Of a DNA stretch of 64,000 nucleotides, positions 26,827-35,714 are shown piece by piece. The notes under the pieces are model-generated. The model was given only the letters and a program-made list of their open reading frames with translations, was not told the DNA's origin and did not search any database. A program made the position numbers and the translations under genes. Position 1 is the stretch's first letter; the number at the start of each line of letters is the position of its first letter. The stretch covers positions 1-64,000 of the forward strand of contig JBBKXR010000163.1 in the NCBI GenBank assembly GCA_037969585.1. The letters run 5' to 3'. Source of the stretch: JBBKXR01 sp037969585 (GTDB taxonomy: Bacteria; Verrucomicrobiota; Verrucomicrobiia; Verrucomicrobiales; DEV007).

Positions 26827-27996
26827 CTAGGCGTCAGCGGCAGGCAACCCCAACGCTTCGCGAAGCACGGGTTCCATCGCGTCAGCCTGACGCATAAATC
26901 CGAGGTCGTTGGGGTGGGAGCCATCGGTGGTGGCTTCGTCGTCGTTGCCAAGCAGGTCATCTCCGGAGACGTAGTAAAGATTGCGAGCTCCGCCTTTGAT
27001 CAGTTCGTCGTAGGCGCGGACGAGAGCGGCGCGACTGTCGCGATGGCGTTCGCGTGACGATTCCTTGATCCAGGCGCTGGCGTAGGTGCGATCTTCGACC
27101 AGCACGATCGGGGTGTCAGGGCGCAGTGCGCGCAGCAGTCGAACCAGCGGCTCGGTGTTGGCGGCGACAACATCGGCGGTGATATTTGGCAGGCAGTCGA
27201 TGACGTAGACGGAGGCGTCGATCTCTGCGAGCAGGGCGGCGACTTCGAGTTCCATTTTGCCGTTGCCGGAGAAACCGAGGTTGATAGTCGGTTTACCGAG
27301 GCGCCTTTCAAGGATCGCTGGATGGGGCATGCCGGGACGTGAGGCGCAGGCTCCGTGAGTAATCGAGGTGCCGTAATAGACTATCGGCTTGTCGGGGCGC
27401 GGGCCGACACCTTCGAAATAGCTACCACGCGGCACGCCGAATTCGAGTTTGCTGACGCCGTTGTAGAGGGGCAGGTAGGCGGTGAAGCGGCGCTTGCCGG
27501 GATCAATGCCGTTGACCAAGGGGCCGTTCTGTTCAGCTCCTCCCTTCGGTTGAAACACGGCTACCCATCGGGGGTGGCCTTCTTCATCATGGGCGTAAAG
27601 GTCGATGCCGCTGACGCCGGTGGCGGGCATGTGTGCCATCGCGAGATTTGCGCTGAGCAAACTGTAACGGACGCTGATGGCGGTGGCGTCGGTGTCAAAA
27701 TGCGTCAGCATCCCTGCGCTGTGACGGCTCAGGTTCCAGACCACATCGCGCACCACGCCTTCGGCCTTGGCGGGCAGCCGGTCATAATAGTGGGCCATAA
27801 CTTTTGTCGACCAACCGCGACCTTCGATGCCCCAGTCTTCCACGTCATGCCAGTCGAGGCCGTCGTCTTTTTCCTTGTCGGGAGATTCCGGCTTGGATGA
27901 CGGTTGGCCACTTGCGGAGTTGATACCGAAAAGAGTGGTGGCGGCGGCCAGCGGTAGAGTGCGCTGGCAGAAACGACGACGAGTTAGGCTGGCCAT
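26827..27996 (-). CDS. Tat-exported SGNH/GDSL hydrolase
   Basis: 389 residues. The N-terminus RRRFCQRTLPLAAATTLFG has the twin-arginine pattern. A beta-sandwich region (about 55-180) precedes the SGNH core: VYYGTSITHGACASRPG (nucleophile Ser), NLGFSGNGKMELEV (oxyanion Gly/Asn), and DGSHPNDLGF (Asp-x-x-His). Similar two-domain proteins of PVC bacteria and Bacteroidota act as carbohydrate esterases, typically removing acetyl groups from polysaccharide. The gene is convergent with the ROK kinase, with 12 bases between. Confidence 0.88.
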   Translation of the reverse strand: MASLTRRRFCQRTLPLAAATTLFGINSASGQPSSKPESPDKEKDDGLDWHDVEDWGIEGRGWSTKVMAHYYDRLPAKAEGVVRDVVWNLSRHSAGMLTHFDTDATAISVRYSLLSANLAMAHMPATGVSGIDLYAHDEEGHPRWVAVFQPKGGAEQNGPLVNGIDPGKRRFTAYLPLYNGVSKLEFGVPRGSYFEGVGPRPDKPIVYYGTSITHGACASRPGMPHPAILERRLGKPTINLGFSGNGKMELEVAALLAEIDASVYVIDCLPNITADVVAANTEPLVRLLRALRPDTPIVLVEDRTYASAWIKESSRERHRDSRAALVRAYDELIKGGARNLYYVSGDDLLGNDDEATTDGSHPNDLGFMRQADAMEPVLREALGLPAADA

Positions 27997-28137
27997 GGCT
28001 CAGGTTGGGGTGCGAATTCGCGAAATGGACGAGGCGCCGGGATCTTGCCGGTGTGTTCTCCGTTAGCAGAACAAATGCCCGCCGCAATGGCAATCCGAGA
28101 CTTTCCTCGCCAGTCCGAGTTGTGCTATTCTTATAAC

Positions 28138-29301
28138 ATGACGAAAAATGCTCTGGTTCTTTTATTTCGGATCGTCTTGGTTTTCGCAATCGGGAGCATC
28201 AGTCAGCCGGGACCAGTCGCGGCTGCAACGGAGGGCTCGTTGGCTGATCGCCTGCAAATGGCCACGGTTGAAAGCATCGAATTCAACGATGTCACATTGG
28301 AAGCTGGGCTCAAGTATCTGAGCGCCAAGTCTGGAGGGACGCCGTTCCTGATTGTCGGCGAAGGTGGCGAGCAGGGGTTGGGGGCAAAGTCGGTGACGAT
28401 GTCGATGCGTGGCGTTTCTGCCGAAACGGTGCTGCAATATCTTTGTCGCCTCAGCAACTGCACTTACCGGGCGGAACGCCACGCGGTGCTGGTCGGATCG
28501 ATCGCTGATCTTCGCTCGATAGATCAACTGCGCCGCTCGAATCCGCCTCAAAAGGCGGGTAGCCCAGCGCTTTCGGGATTGCAAAGCACACCGTTGAGTT
28601 CGTTTGATCTACAGCAGACGCCGATCTCCGATGTGCTGGCGCTGCTGCGTCAGAAATCTGGTGATGCTCATGCCGGCAAGGCGACCAATATTGTCATTCT
28701 GGAGGATCGCGACGATCCCAAGGTCAAGCCGGCGGCAACTCGGACGGTGACCATGAAGCTGGGAGCGGTCTCGGCACTGACCGCGCTGCAATATGCGACG
28801 GAGCTGAGCGGACTCGGCTTCCGGGTAGACAATAACGCAATCGTTGTCGGTACGCCCGAACGGGTTGCCTTCGAACCGGGAAATAAGATTCCGAAAAATT
28901 CGCCGATACTCAAATTTCTCAGTGCAACCCGCATTGAGAAAGTGAGCTTCACTGAGGTCGGTATGAAGGATGCTATTGAGGCTGTGCGATATTACAGCGG
29001 TCAGTCATCGTCTGCTACCGGCGGGCTGAACGTCATCGATGCGGTCGGTGAGTCCGATGCACAGATCGATCTGCAGCTCGAAAATGTTTCGCTGGCTGAC
29101 TTGGTGCGTTATGTCACGGCGCAGTCCGGAACGCAGGTTACCACACGGGGTATGACGCTGATTTTTGAACCCGATCCGGCCGCCGTCGAGCGTGCCAAAA
29201 ATGTCGGCGGTGGCGGGGTTGGCTCTGCTGCGGAAAAAACTGATCAAACCTCGAACACGCCCCCTCCTGGAGCAGACGAGGGTCTGCGCTTCGACAAGTG
29301 A
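28138..29301 (+). CDS. exported protein with three secretin/TonB short N-terminal (STN)-like repeats
   Basis: 387 residues from ATG 28138; the frame is open to 28045, but the signal peptide (MTKNALVLLFRIVLVFAIG...GPVAAATEG) points here. Three homologous units follow, each with an F-x-D/Q/E-V-x-(L/M) start, a helix ending in SG, a V-T-M-x-(L/M) strand, a helix, and a final (V/I)-V-G-type strand: SIEFNDVTLEAGLKYL...AVLVG, SFDLQQTPISDVLALL...AIVVG, KVSFTEVGMKDAIEAV...TLIFE. No secretin beta-barrel or TonB plug follows, so the repeats stand alone. Low-complexity GGGGVG and Pro-rich tail. Probably periplasmic, binding a partner; partner unknown. Confidence 0.8.
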   Translation: MTKNALVLLFRIVLVFAIGSISQPGPVAAATEGSLADRLQMATVESIEFNDVTLEAGLKYLSAKSGGTPFLIVGEGGEQGLGAKSVTMSMRGVSAETVLQYLCRLSNCTYRAERHAVLVGSIADLRSIDQLRRSNPPQKAGSPALSGLQSTPLSSFDLQQTPISDVLALLRQKSGDAHAGKATNIVILEDRDDPKVKPAATRTVTMKLGAVSALTALQYATELSGLGFRVDNNAIVVGTPERVAFEPGNKIPKNSPILKFLSATRIEKVSFTEVGMKDAIEAVRYYSGQSSSATGGLNVIDAVGESDAQIDLQLENVSLADLVRYVTAQSGTQVTTRGMTLIFEPDPAAVERAKNVGGGGVGSAAEKTDQTSNTPPPGADEGLRFDK

Positions 29302-29369
29302 CGACCGGCAGGCGAGCAGGTGGCAGGGCATTGCATTTCGCGGCGGATGCCGCTTGTTCTACAACGATG

Positions 29370-30263
29370 ATGGTTCACACGATTGATTTGATGTTTCAGG
29401 GCGCGCCGCAAGCGATTGCGGCGTTTTTGATCGAAGGACCGGACGGACTGGCACTGGTTGAAACCGGCCCCGAATCGACGCTTGAGACGCTGGTTGCAGG
29501 GATAGAGACGGCAGGTTTCGCAGCCAGTGATGTCGCCGATGTGCTGGTGACGCACATCCATCTTGATCACGCTGGCGCGGCGGGGTGGTGGGCTGCCAAT
29601 CATGGTTCCCGGGTTCACGTTCATCCCCGGGGGGCGCGTCATTTGATCGACCCGTCGCGATTGATGGAGAGTGCGACGACGGTTTACGGCGACCGTATGA
29701 AAACGTTGTGGGGCGGCATGACGCCTGCTCCGGAGGAAAAAGTTCACGCTGTCGATGACGGCGGAATCGTTTCCGCTGCAGGATTGCAATTTGAAGCGCT
29801 CGACACGCCCGGGCACGCGCGCCATCATCACGTCTGGACGGTGAATGGCGAGGCGTTCGCCGGCGACGTGGCAGGTGCGCGGCTGCCCGGATGGGATTTT
29901 TTGTCGGTGACCAGTGCGCCGCCGCAGTTTGATCTGGAGGCCTACGAGGCATCGATCGATCGCCTGTTGGCGCGGAATTTTGAAAAGCTGCACCTCACGC
30001 ATTTTGGAACGGTAGTGGACGTTGGCGAGCATCTTGAGGCCTATCGTCATGAGGTTCGTTCGTCTGCCGAGTTTGTACGCGACCGCCTCAACGAGGGCAT
30101 GGACGGTGATTCGCTGCAGGTGGCGTATCACGCGTGGAACCTGGAGCGCGCATTTATCGCTGAACTGCCGAACGAGGTTTGGCGTCAGTACGATCTCGCC
30201 AATCCCGCTCCGATGTGCGCAGACGGCTTACGTTTGTATTGGGAAAAACATGCTAACCGTTAA
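29370..30263 (+). CDS. metallo-beta-lactamase-fold hydrolase
   Basis: 297 residues from ATG 29370 (an ATG also lies immediately upstream at 29367). The metal site is complete: THIHLDHAG (HxHxDH), DTPGHARHHHVW, AFAGDVAGAR (bridging Asp), LTHFGTV. Compared with glyoxalase II or quorum lactonases the C-terminus carries a helical extension (about 215-297). Cytoplasmic, as no leader is seen. Substrate unknown; thioesters, lactones or phosphodiesters are all handled by this fold. Confidence 0.87.
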   Translation: MVHTIDLMFQGAPQAIAAFLIEGPDGLALVETGPESTLETLVAGIETAGFAASDVADVLVTHIHLDHAGAAGWWAANHGSRVHVHPRGARHLIDPSRLMESATTVYGDRMKTLWGGMTPAPEEKVHAVDDGGIVSAAGLQFEALDTPGHARHHHVWTVNGEAFAGDVAGARLPGWDFLSVTSAPPQFDLEAYEASIDRLLARNFEKLHLTHFGTVVDVGEHLEAYRHEVRSSAEFVRDRLNEGMDGDSLQVAYHAWNLERAFIAELPNEVWRQYDLANPAPMCADGLRLYWEKHANR

Positions 30264-30321
30264 GTTTCGCGAAATGAAAACCGCTCGACGCGGGCCTCTT
30301 GAGACGGCATCTATTGGGACA

Positions 30322-31068
30322 ATGAAAGGAATCGTAAAAACGCTGACTCCGCTGATTTTTGGCATCGCACTGGTGACACTCTGCTCTGTCGACCACGTCA
30401 GTGCTCAAGACGCTGCTGCACCAGAGTCTTCCGCCAAGCCTCAGGAAATCGCGCAACTGCCCTATCAGGCGCTGGTTGGCATTGCTCGCAACAATGCGGA
30501 TCGTCCCAAGGATGGCGAAAAAATGATGCTGAGAATTTCCAGCAGCGAAGAAGTTGCTGTCGAAGAGATCAAGTTAACTATCATGCAAGTGGAGGGTGAA
30601 CTGCCGATTAAGATCGATGAAAACGGCGATTTCGAAGTGCCGTTTTCCGATGCGCTATACGATGAGAATCCAATGGTCGTCTCCAATCAACCCAAGGGAA
30701 CGATGAATCTCAAAGTGATGATCGACCTCAAAGAAGTGCGTCCCAAGGTTGTCGACGGCAAGGTGAAGTATCGCGATCTGTTCAGCCAGTTGCTCGAGTT
30801 GCAGACTAAAATGCGCGGACTCGATCCGAACTTCGGTACTCCTGGATACGAGACTCTGGCGATACAGGTCGTCACCGGCGGCGAGCCGGTGGTCATCCTG
30901 CGCAAGCTCGGTTCTCGCGAGATCGCTGCCGACGAAGCGAAAACAGTCTGGATGGTCTACGATCTGTTGCTTTTTGAAGAAAACCCCGACGTGAAAATTC
31001 CCGAAAAGGCGGAGGTCAGCATCAAACCTGTTGATGCTCGAACCGCGGTCGAGATTCGCGCCAATTGA
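30322..31068 (+). CDS. exported protein of unknown function
   Basis: 248 residues from ATG 30322, chosen because a signal peptide starts there (MKGIVKTLTPLIFGIALVT...HVSAQD). The frame is open upstream and two other ATGs (30250, 30274) exist. The mature part is beta-rich with many Glu/Lys (EVAVEEIKLTIMQVEGELPI, GTMNLKVMIDLKEV). No recognised family. It is followed 7 bases later by another exported protein gene, so they are co-transcribed. Confidence 0.72.
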   Translation: MKGIVKTLTPLIFGIALVTLCSVDHVSAQDAAAPESSAKPQEIAQLPYQALVGIARNNADRPKDGEKMMLRISSSEEVAVEEIKLTIMQVEGELPIKIDENGDFEVPFSDALYDENPMVVSNQPKGTMNLKVMIDLKEVRPKVVDGKVKYRDLFSQLLELQTKMRGLDPNFGTPGYETLAIQVVTGGEPVVILRKLGSREIAADEAKTVWMVYDLLLFEENPDVKIPEKAEVSIKPVDARTAVEIRAN

Positions 31069-31075
31069 TTCGATC

Positions 31076-31927
31076 ATGATAAGACCTACCCCCAGCCGAC
31101 GCTTTACGATAATTCGTGCAACACTTGCCGTTGCGTGCCTGTGTGCGCCGACACTTCCCTTGTTCGCCGATATCGAACTGACGTTCGGTCAGTTACAGGA
31201 GGACGATAAAAGTGTCTCTACGCAGCGTATACGCATCAAGGGCGATCGGCTGTCGATCGATGGTGGCACGGACGAACCGTACATGATTTACTATGGTCGA
31301 TACCAGCGGGCATACGTCATCGATCACGAGAAAAAGCAGTACTTCTCACTCGACCTCGACAAAGTCACTCAGATTGTCGACAACCTCGCGGCCTCGCGTT
31401 TGCAAGCGCTCGCGGACATGGAAATAAAGTTGAAAACGCTACCCGAAGCGCAGCGGCCTCAGTTTAAAACAATGCTCGAAAAGTTGCGCGAAGAAACCGT
31501 GCAGATGGAAATCGCACCCGAGCGCAAAGCCGATTTCAAACCGACCGGCGAGAAGGTAGAACTCGGTGGCCACGAGACGGAAGTCGTCGAAAGCTTCGCA
31601 CTTGGGAAAAAGACCGCTACCTACTATGTTGTGCCTCGGGATGCGCTTGAGATTTCAGATGCCGATTACGAGGTCATTAAAAAATATGCGGCCTTCCTCG
31701 ATTCGGTGCGGACCCGGCTACCGCCCAATCTGCGCGCCCACTTCGGTGACATGGAGATTCTCGCCGGACCCGACGAAAAGATGCCGCTGAAGGTTGAGGT
31801 CGAAGCCCTGAACAATCGCCCCGAAGTGTTGCTCAACGCATCCACGGACGAGATCGAATCCAAAGTCATGAACGTTCCGCCGTCTTATGCAGCGCAGAGC
31901 TTGCCCGATGTTGAGGCGCCGAAATAA
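31076..31927 (+). CDS. exported protein of unknown function (DUF4412-like)
   Basis: 283 residues. Signal peptide ends near PLFA-DIEL. The mature part begins with a LolA/DUF4412-type pattern: a long beta strand (IELTFGQL), then KGDRLSIDGG, MIYYGRYQRAYVIDHEKKQYFSLD, a helix rich in Lys/Glu, then VELGGHETEVVESFALGKKTATYYVV. Such folds bind hydrophobic ligands or act in the envelope; assignment is by resemblance only. Its end overlaps the next gene by 20 bases. Confidence 0.72.
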   Translation: MIRPTPSRRFTIIRATLAVACLCAPTLPLFADIELTFGQLQEDDKSVSTQRIRIKGDRLSIDGGTDEPYMIYYGRYQRAYVIDHEKKQYFSLDLDKVTQIVDNLAASRLQALADMEIKLKTLPEAQRPQFKTMLEKLREETVQMEIAPERKADFKPTGEKVELGGHETEVVESFALGKKTATYYVVPRDALEISDADYEVIKKYAAFLDSVRTRLPPNLRAHFGDMEILAGPDEKMPLKVEVEALNNRPEVLLNASTDEIESKVMNVPPSYAAQSLPDVEAPK

Positions 31928-33068
31928 GTACGCTCGCTACTGCTACTCGATTGTATTTTCAGTAGCGATCGCCGTCACCTGTCTATCGCTGTCCGCGGCA
32001 GATTGGTATGTGCATGCGGATGCTTCGGTTGGCGACAATGGCAACGAGGGCTCGAAGGATGCGCCGCTTGCGACTTTGCAGCGAGCAGTGACTTTGGCGA
32101 CAGCGGGGGACACGATCCATTTGCTGCCGGAAGGCGCGCTTTTTCGCCAAACCGTATTGCTCAACACCGGTGACGATCAGCTGACGATCGAGGGTAACGG
32201 TTGCACGTTGAGCGGTGCCGATCTGATATCGGCGGAAGGCTGGCAGCCTGCTGGGGAAGGGTTATGGAAGCGGCGCGTCAGCATTCCGCTTTGGGATCGG
32301 CATTTGCTGATCGTCGATGGTCGCGCGGAACCAATGGGCCGGACTCCTTCGACGCCGAAGACGGATCCGTTCCCCGCGGCTGGACAACTGCAGGCGGGGC
32401 AGTTCCGCTTTGATTACATCGACGGCGATGAAAAAGAAGGCTGGCTGACGGTGCGTGCCGATCCGGCCAGGCATGTGCTCGAATGGGGAACGCGTCCGAA
32501 TGGGGTGGCGACGGGCGGCAAAATTCGTGGCGGCACAGTGCGCAATCTCAATGCTCGGCATTGCCTGAATGACGGCTTCAATATTCACGGCGATGCCCGT
32601 GAGATGGTGTTCGAAAAAATTTCCGGCTACGACAATTTCGACGAGGGCTTCAGTGCTCATGATACTTGCGAGTGTGTGATTCGTGACAGCCAGTTTCTGC
32701 GTGGCGACCACTCGATCGCCGACGTGAATAGCGCTGAGACTCACTACGAGCGCTGTCTCTTTGGTGGCGCGATCAACTGCAATGTGCTGTTTCAAGGCGG
32801 CGTACATTCACTGATCGATTGCGTGATCGAGGTGGGCGGCACCGAAACCGCGCTGTCGATTTCGACCAGTGGTGGTGCCGAGCCATCTCCGGTGGCCAAA
32901 CTGCGTATCGACGGGCTCGAGATTCGGATAGCCGAGGGGCGCACTGCTGACTCCGGCGGCAATGTCATGCTCGGCGGGGGGACGGCGACGACCTTAGTCG
33001 GATCGCAAGTGCTCGATGCGCCGGGTGGGGTTCACCTTAGTCCGACTGCGAAGGTGGTAAACGACTAG
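31908..33068 (+). CDS. exported right-handed beta-helix (pectate-lyase-like) protein
   Basis: 386 residues from ATG 31908. Leader MLRRRNKYARYCYSIVFSV...SAADW. The start of the mature protein, WYVHADASVGDNGNEGSKDAPLATLQRAVTLATAGDTIHL, is the standard opening of Bacteroidota/PVC parallel beta-helix proteins, and later stretches repeat short turns (GKIRGGTVRNLNARHC, DSQFLRGDHSIADV). It may be a polysaccharide lyase, a glycosidase or just a binding scaffold; no catalytic residues can be assigned. Its stop overlaps the convergent thioesterase gene by 4 bases. Confidence 0.82.
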   Translation: MLRRRNKYARYCYSIVFSVAIAVTCLSLSAADWYVHADASVGDNGNEGSKDAPLATLQRAVTLATAGDTIHLLPEGALFRQTVLLNTGDDQLTIEGNGCTLSGADLISAEGWQPAGEGLWKRRVSIPLWDRHLLIVDGRAEPMGRTPSTPKTDPFPAAGQLQAGQFRFDYIDGDEKEGWLTVRADPARHVLEWGTRPNGVATGGKIRGGTVRNLNARHCLNDGFNIHGDAREMVFEKISGYDNFDEGFSAHDTCECVIRDSQFLRGDHSIADVNSAETHYERCLFGGAINCNVLFQGGVHSLIDCVIEVGGTETALSISTSGGAEPSPVAKLRIDGLEIRIAEGRTADSGGNVMLGGGTATTLVGSQVLDAPGGVHLSPTAKVVND

Positions 33069-33403
33069 CGCTCGATGGGGCGTTTGTCGCCTTTGTCATC
33101 GACGTTGACCAGACTGACGTCGGTCGAAAAAATCGTTTCGTTCTCGCGCTTTACGATGACCGAGTAGGTCACCGAAGTGTTGCCGGTGCGGATACAATTG
33201 GTCTCAAATCGCAGGATGCTGCCTTGGCGGACGCTGACTTTGAACTCGACCTTGTCCATGCCTACGGTGACGAACAGGCAGTCGGGATGCTCCAGTGTTG
33301 CCGCGATCCACGCAATCTCGTCAACCCACATCAGCAGGTAGCCGCCGAACAGAAAGCCGTAGTGGTTGAGGTGTTCGGGCAGGACGAGTTTGTGGTTTTC
33401 CAT
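33065..33403 (-). CDS. hotdog-fold acyl-CoA thioesterase
   Basis: 112 residues from ATG 33403. The YciA/acot-type signature is plain: NHYGFLFGGYLLMWVDEIAWIA with the Asn-x-x-Gly and catalytic Asp/Glu region, then VEFKVSVRQGSIL and FSTDVSLVNVD. It hydrolyses acyl-CoA thioesters in the cytoplasm. At 112 residues it is slightly short; an earlier non-ATG start in the open frame up to 33520 is possible but would add a low-quality stretch. It is divergent from the LolA-like gene. Confidence 0.85.
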   Translation of the reverse strand: MENHKLVLPEHLNHYGFLFGGYLLMWVDEIAWIAATLEHPDCLFVTVGMDKVEFKVSVRQGSILRFETNCIRTGNTSVTYSVIVKRENETIFSTDVSLVNVDDKGDKRPIER

Positions 33404-33529
33404 GGTGGTCGGAACGGATTCGAAACAATCGTCGCGTTGCTGGCAACAATTTTGAATGTATCTTAAGCATTCTTCGTCGAAATGACGAGCGCACCCTGCG
33501 CGCACCCACCGCCTGCCCATCCATTTGCT

Positions 33530-34288
33530 ATGAAATCGTGTTTCTCACTGCCATTCGCTTCCGCCGCGAAGTTGCTTGCCTTAATTCTGCTCTTTTCAGT
33601 CGCGGTGCCGTCGGTCCAGACTCGGGCGCAGGATAGTCCGTTTGAGGGCAAGTCTCTCGATACCTTGACGGCGAACGATATTCTGAAGTTGGTTCGCTAC
33701 AGCTACACCCTATTTGACCAGACCTTCGAAGGTCGACTCCGCCGCGGCTTCAAAAAGACGCCGTTTGAGCTTTCGTTGGAGCCAAATCACGTGCGCTTTC
33801 GCTTTTCCGATCCTTCGCAGATAATTCATCTGAGCGTGACCGGCGACAAAGCTTACTTGAAAGAAGTTGTCAAAGGTAGCGACGCACCGATCGCTGACAG
33901 CCGTTACAACGAAGTGATTCGCGACACGGATGTGACCTTCGAGGACTTGGCGATGCGTTTTCTTTACTGGCCGAATCCAGTGATTCATCAGCAGAGTGAC
34001 GAAGTTAAAGGCCGCGATTGCTGGTGGGTGCGGGTGCGTAATCCCGATGGTGTTGGCAGCTACGCGACCGTCGACATCTGGGTCGACAAGGCCAGTGGCG
34101 GGCTGTTGAAGATGATTGGCTACAACGCTCAGGGCGGAGCGATCAAGCGCTTCACTGTGGTCGGCGGGAAGAAGATCAAGGACGTGTGGATGGTCGACGA
34201 GATGCGCATCGAAAAGCTCGAGCCGACATCGGATGGGGCAAAGACGCTCAGCAAGACTTACCTCGAGATCCTGGGCGCTGCGGAGTAG
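33530..34288 (+). CDS. exported LolA-like outer-membrane lipoprotein-sorting protein
   Basis: 252 residues from ATG 33530; signal peptide ends near TRAQD. The mature part is the half-barrel of the LolA/LolB/RseB superfamily (ILKLVRYSYTLFDQTFEGRLRR, FELSLEPNHVRFRFSD, DCWWVRVRNPDGVGSYATVDIWVDKASGGLLKMIGY, KIKDVWMVDEMRIE). PVC relatives are usually annotated as lipoprotein-sorting proteins. No LolCDE is in the window besides the unrelated FtsX permease at the left edge. Confidence 0.83.
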   Translation: MKSCFSLPFASAAKLLALILLFSVAVPSVQTRAQDSPFEGKSLDTLTANDILKLVRYSYTLFDQTFEGRLRRGFKKTPFELSLEPNHVRFRFSDPSQIIHLSVTGDKAYLKEVVKGSDAPIADSRYNEVIRDTDVTFEDLAMRFLYWPNPVIHQQSDEVKGRDCWWVRVRNPDGVGSYATVDIWVDKASGGLLKMIGYNAQGGAIKRFTVVGGKKIKDVWMVDEMRIEKLEPTSDGAKTLSKTYLEILGAAE

Positions 34289-34310
34289 GGGCCACGGGGG
34301 CCAAGCCCCT
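34287..34310. terminator. weak hairpin between convergent genes
   Basis: AGGGGC (34287-34292) can pair with GCCCCT (34305-34310), and a nested GGGGC/GCCCC alternative exists. It overlaps the stop of the LolA-like gene. There is no clear T-run, so it is at most a weak terminator for the converging transcripts. Confidence 0.3.
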
Positions 34311-34321
34311 GCCGGTGGATA

Positions 34322-35656
34322 TCAGGTTGTCGGCTGACGATTTTTCAACCACTGCAGCGCTTCGTCGCGGGTGGTGAGTTCGCCTTCGAGTTGCAGATCC
34401 TGGATTTCTTTGAGAATCTCGCCGAGCTGGGGTCCGGGTTCCCAGCCGCAGTCGATCAAGTCGCGACCGTCGAGAAGGCGTTCGGGAATGAGCGGTTCGG
34501 CGGCAAACTGTTCAGTTTTTTCGCGGAGGAAATCGTAGTTGTCGAGCAGGCCGTTGCTGCTGCTGCAATCGACACGGTGCAGTTCGAGTTCGTCGTCGAA
34601 AGTGGGTCGAGCCATGAAACGTTTTAGTTTTGAGATGCGCATCTTCTGCACGTCCTTGAATTGCATGTGGCGTTCGACGCCGCCTGTGACGGCTTCGATC
34701 GTGTCGTTGCTGTAGCGTAGTCGACGCAGGATACCTTCGGTCATTTCGGCGCCGAGTTTATCGTGGCCGTTGAAGCGGATTCGGTCTTCGGCAGCGTCGT
34801 AGGTGTAGGTCGCGGGTTTGGCGATGTCGTGAAATAACACGCTCAGCACCAGCGGCAACGATGCGTCGTCGGGAAGCAGGCCGAGCATGATGCGGGTGTG
34901 CACAAAGACATCCCCTTCGGGATGCCACTGGGGTGGTTGCTCACAGCCCTGGAGGTCGAGGATTTCGGGTAGGATCGACTGCATCAGGCCGCTGTCGACG
35001 AGCAGGTCGAAGCCGCGCACGCGACGCTGCGACGGTGAGGTCCAGATCTTGTCGAGTTCGTCGCGGATGCGCTCGGGGCTGATTTTAGAAATATTGGCGG
35101 CTTCGGCTTGAATGGCGGCCCATGTCTCGGCTTCGATTTCGAATTCGAAGCGGCTGGCAAAGCGGATCGCGCGCAGCAGGCGCAAGTAGTCTTCGTGAAA
35201 GCGTTGCGCCGGAACGCCGATGGCTCGGATCAGGCGGGCGTCGAGATCAGCGCGTCCACCAACGTAGTCGCGGATCTCATCGCTGATCGGATCGAGGAAC
35301 ATTCCGTTTATCGAAAAATCACGACGATGGGCGTCTTCTTCTGCCGTGGCGAACTCGACGCTCTCGGGGCGGCGACCGTCGCGATAGTCGCCGTCGGTGC
35401 GAAAGGTGGCGATTTCCAACGAGTGACCCTGATGACGAACCAGAATGACGCCGAAGTGGGCGCCGACGGTATTGCCGCCGGGAAACACTTTCAAAACTTC
35501 GTCAGGGTGCGCCGAGGTGGCGATGTCGTAGTCCTTTGGCTTTTGTTCGAGCAGCATGTCTCGTACGCAGCCGCCGGCGAACAGCGCTTCGTGACCGGCG
35601 TCGGAGAGACGTCGGACGATCGCTTCGGCTGCGGCGCGCATGGAGAGCTGGGGCAT
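34322..35656 (-). CDS. cca: CCA tRNA nucleotidyltransferase / poly(A)-polymerase-family enzyme with HD domain
   Basis: 444 residues. Class II nucleotidyltransferase: AGGCVRDMLL (glycine pair 28-29), KDYDIAT (Asp42/Asp44 metal ligands), RRDFSINGM for the second signature, and SRFEFEIEAETW and ERIRDELDKIW in the neck/body. An HD-type region (LSVLFHDIAKPATYT, GHDKLGAEM, VERHMQF) follows, giving phosphatase/phosphodiesterase activity in some CCA enzymes. It adds or repairs the CCA end of tRNA. Bacterial poly(A) polymerase is the alternative, though PAP usually lacks the HD domain. Confidence 0.9.
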   Translation of the reverse strand: MPQLSMRAAAEAIVRRLSDAGHEALFAGGCVRDMLLEQKPKDYDIATSAHPDEVLKVFPGGNTVGAHFGVILVRHQGHSLEIATFRTDGDYRDGRRPESVEFATAEEDAHRRDFSINGMFLDPISDEIRDYVGGRADLDARLIRAIGVPAQRFHEDYLRLLRAIRFASRFEFEIEAETWAAIQAEAANISKISPERIRDELDKIWTSPSQRRVRGFDLLVDSGLMQSILPEILDLQGCEQPPQWHPEGDVFVHTRIMLGLLPDDASLPLVLSVLFHDIAKPATYTYDAAEDRIRFNGHDKLGAEMTEGILRRLRYSNDTIEAVTGGVERHMQFKDVQKMRISKLKRFMARPTFDDELELHRVDCSSSNGLLDNYDFLREKTEQFAAEPLIPERLLDGRDLIDCGWEPGPQLGEILKEIQDLQLEGELTTRDEALQWLKNRQPTT

Positions 35657-35714
35657 TAGTAAGGAGAGAGGAGATTCGGGTGGGGAAGGGGGGAATATTC
35701 AGATTGGCCTCGTG

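Noticed and set aside
28132..28137. TATAAC next to the start of the STN-repeat gene
   Set aside because: Looks like a -10 box but touches the ATG; a transcript from it would start inside the gene, so it is not a useful promoter for this start.
34322..35656. Poly(A) polymerase instead of CCA-adding enzyme
   Set aside because: The HD-type domain after the nucleotidyltransferase core favours the CCA enzyme, though the two families cannot be fully separated by eye.
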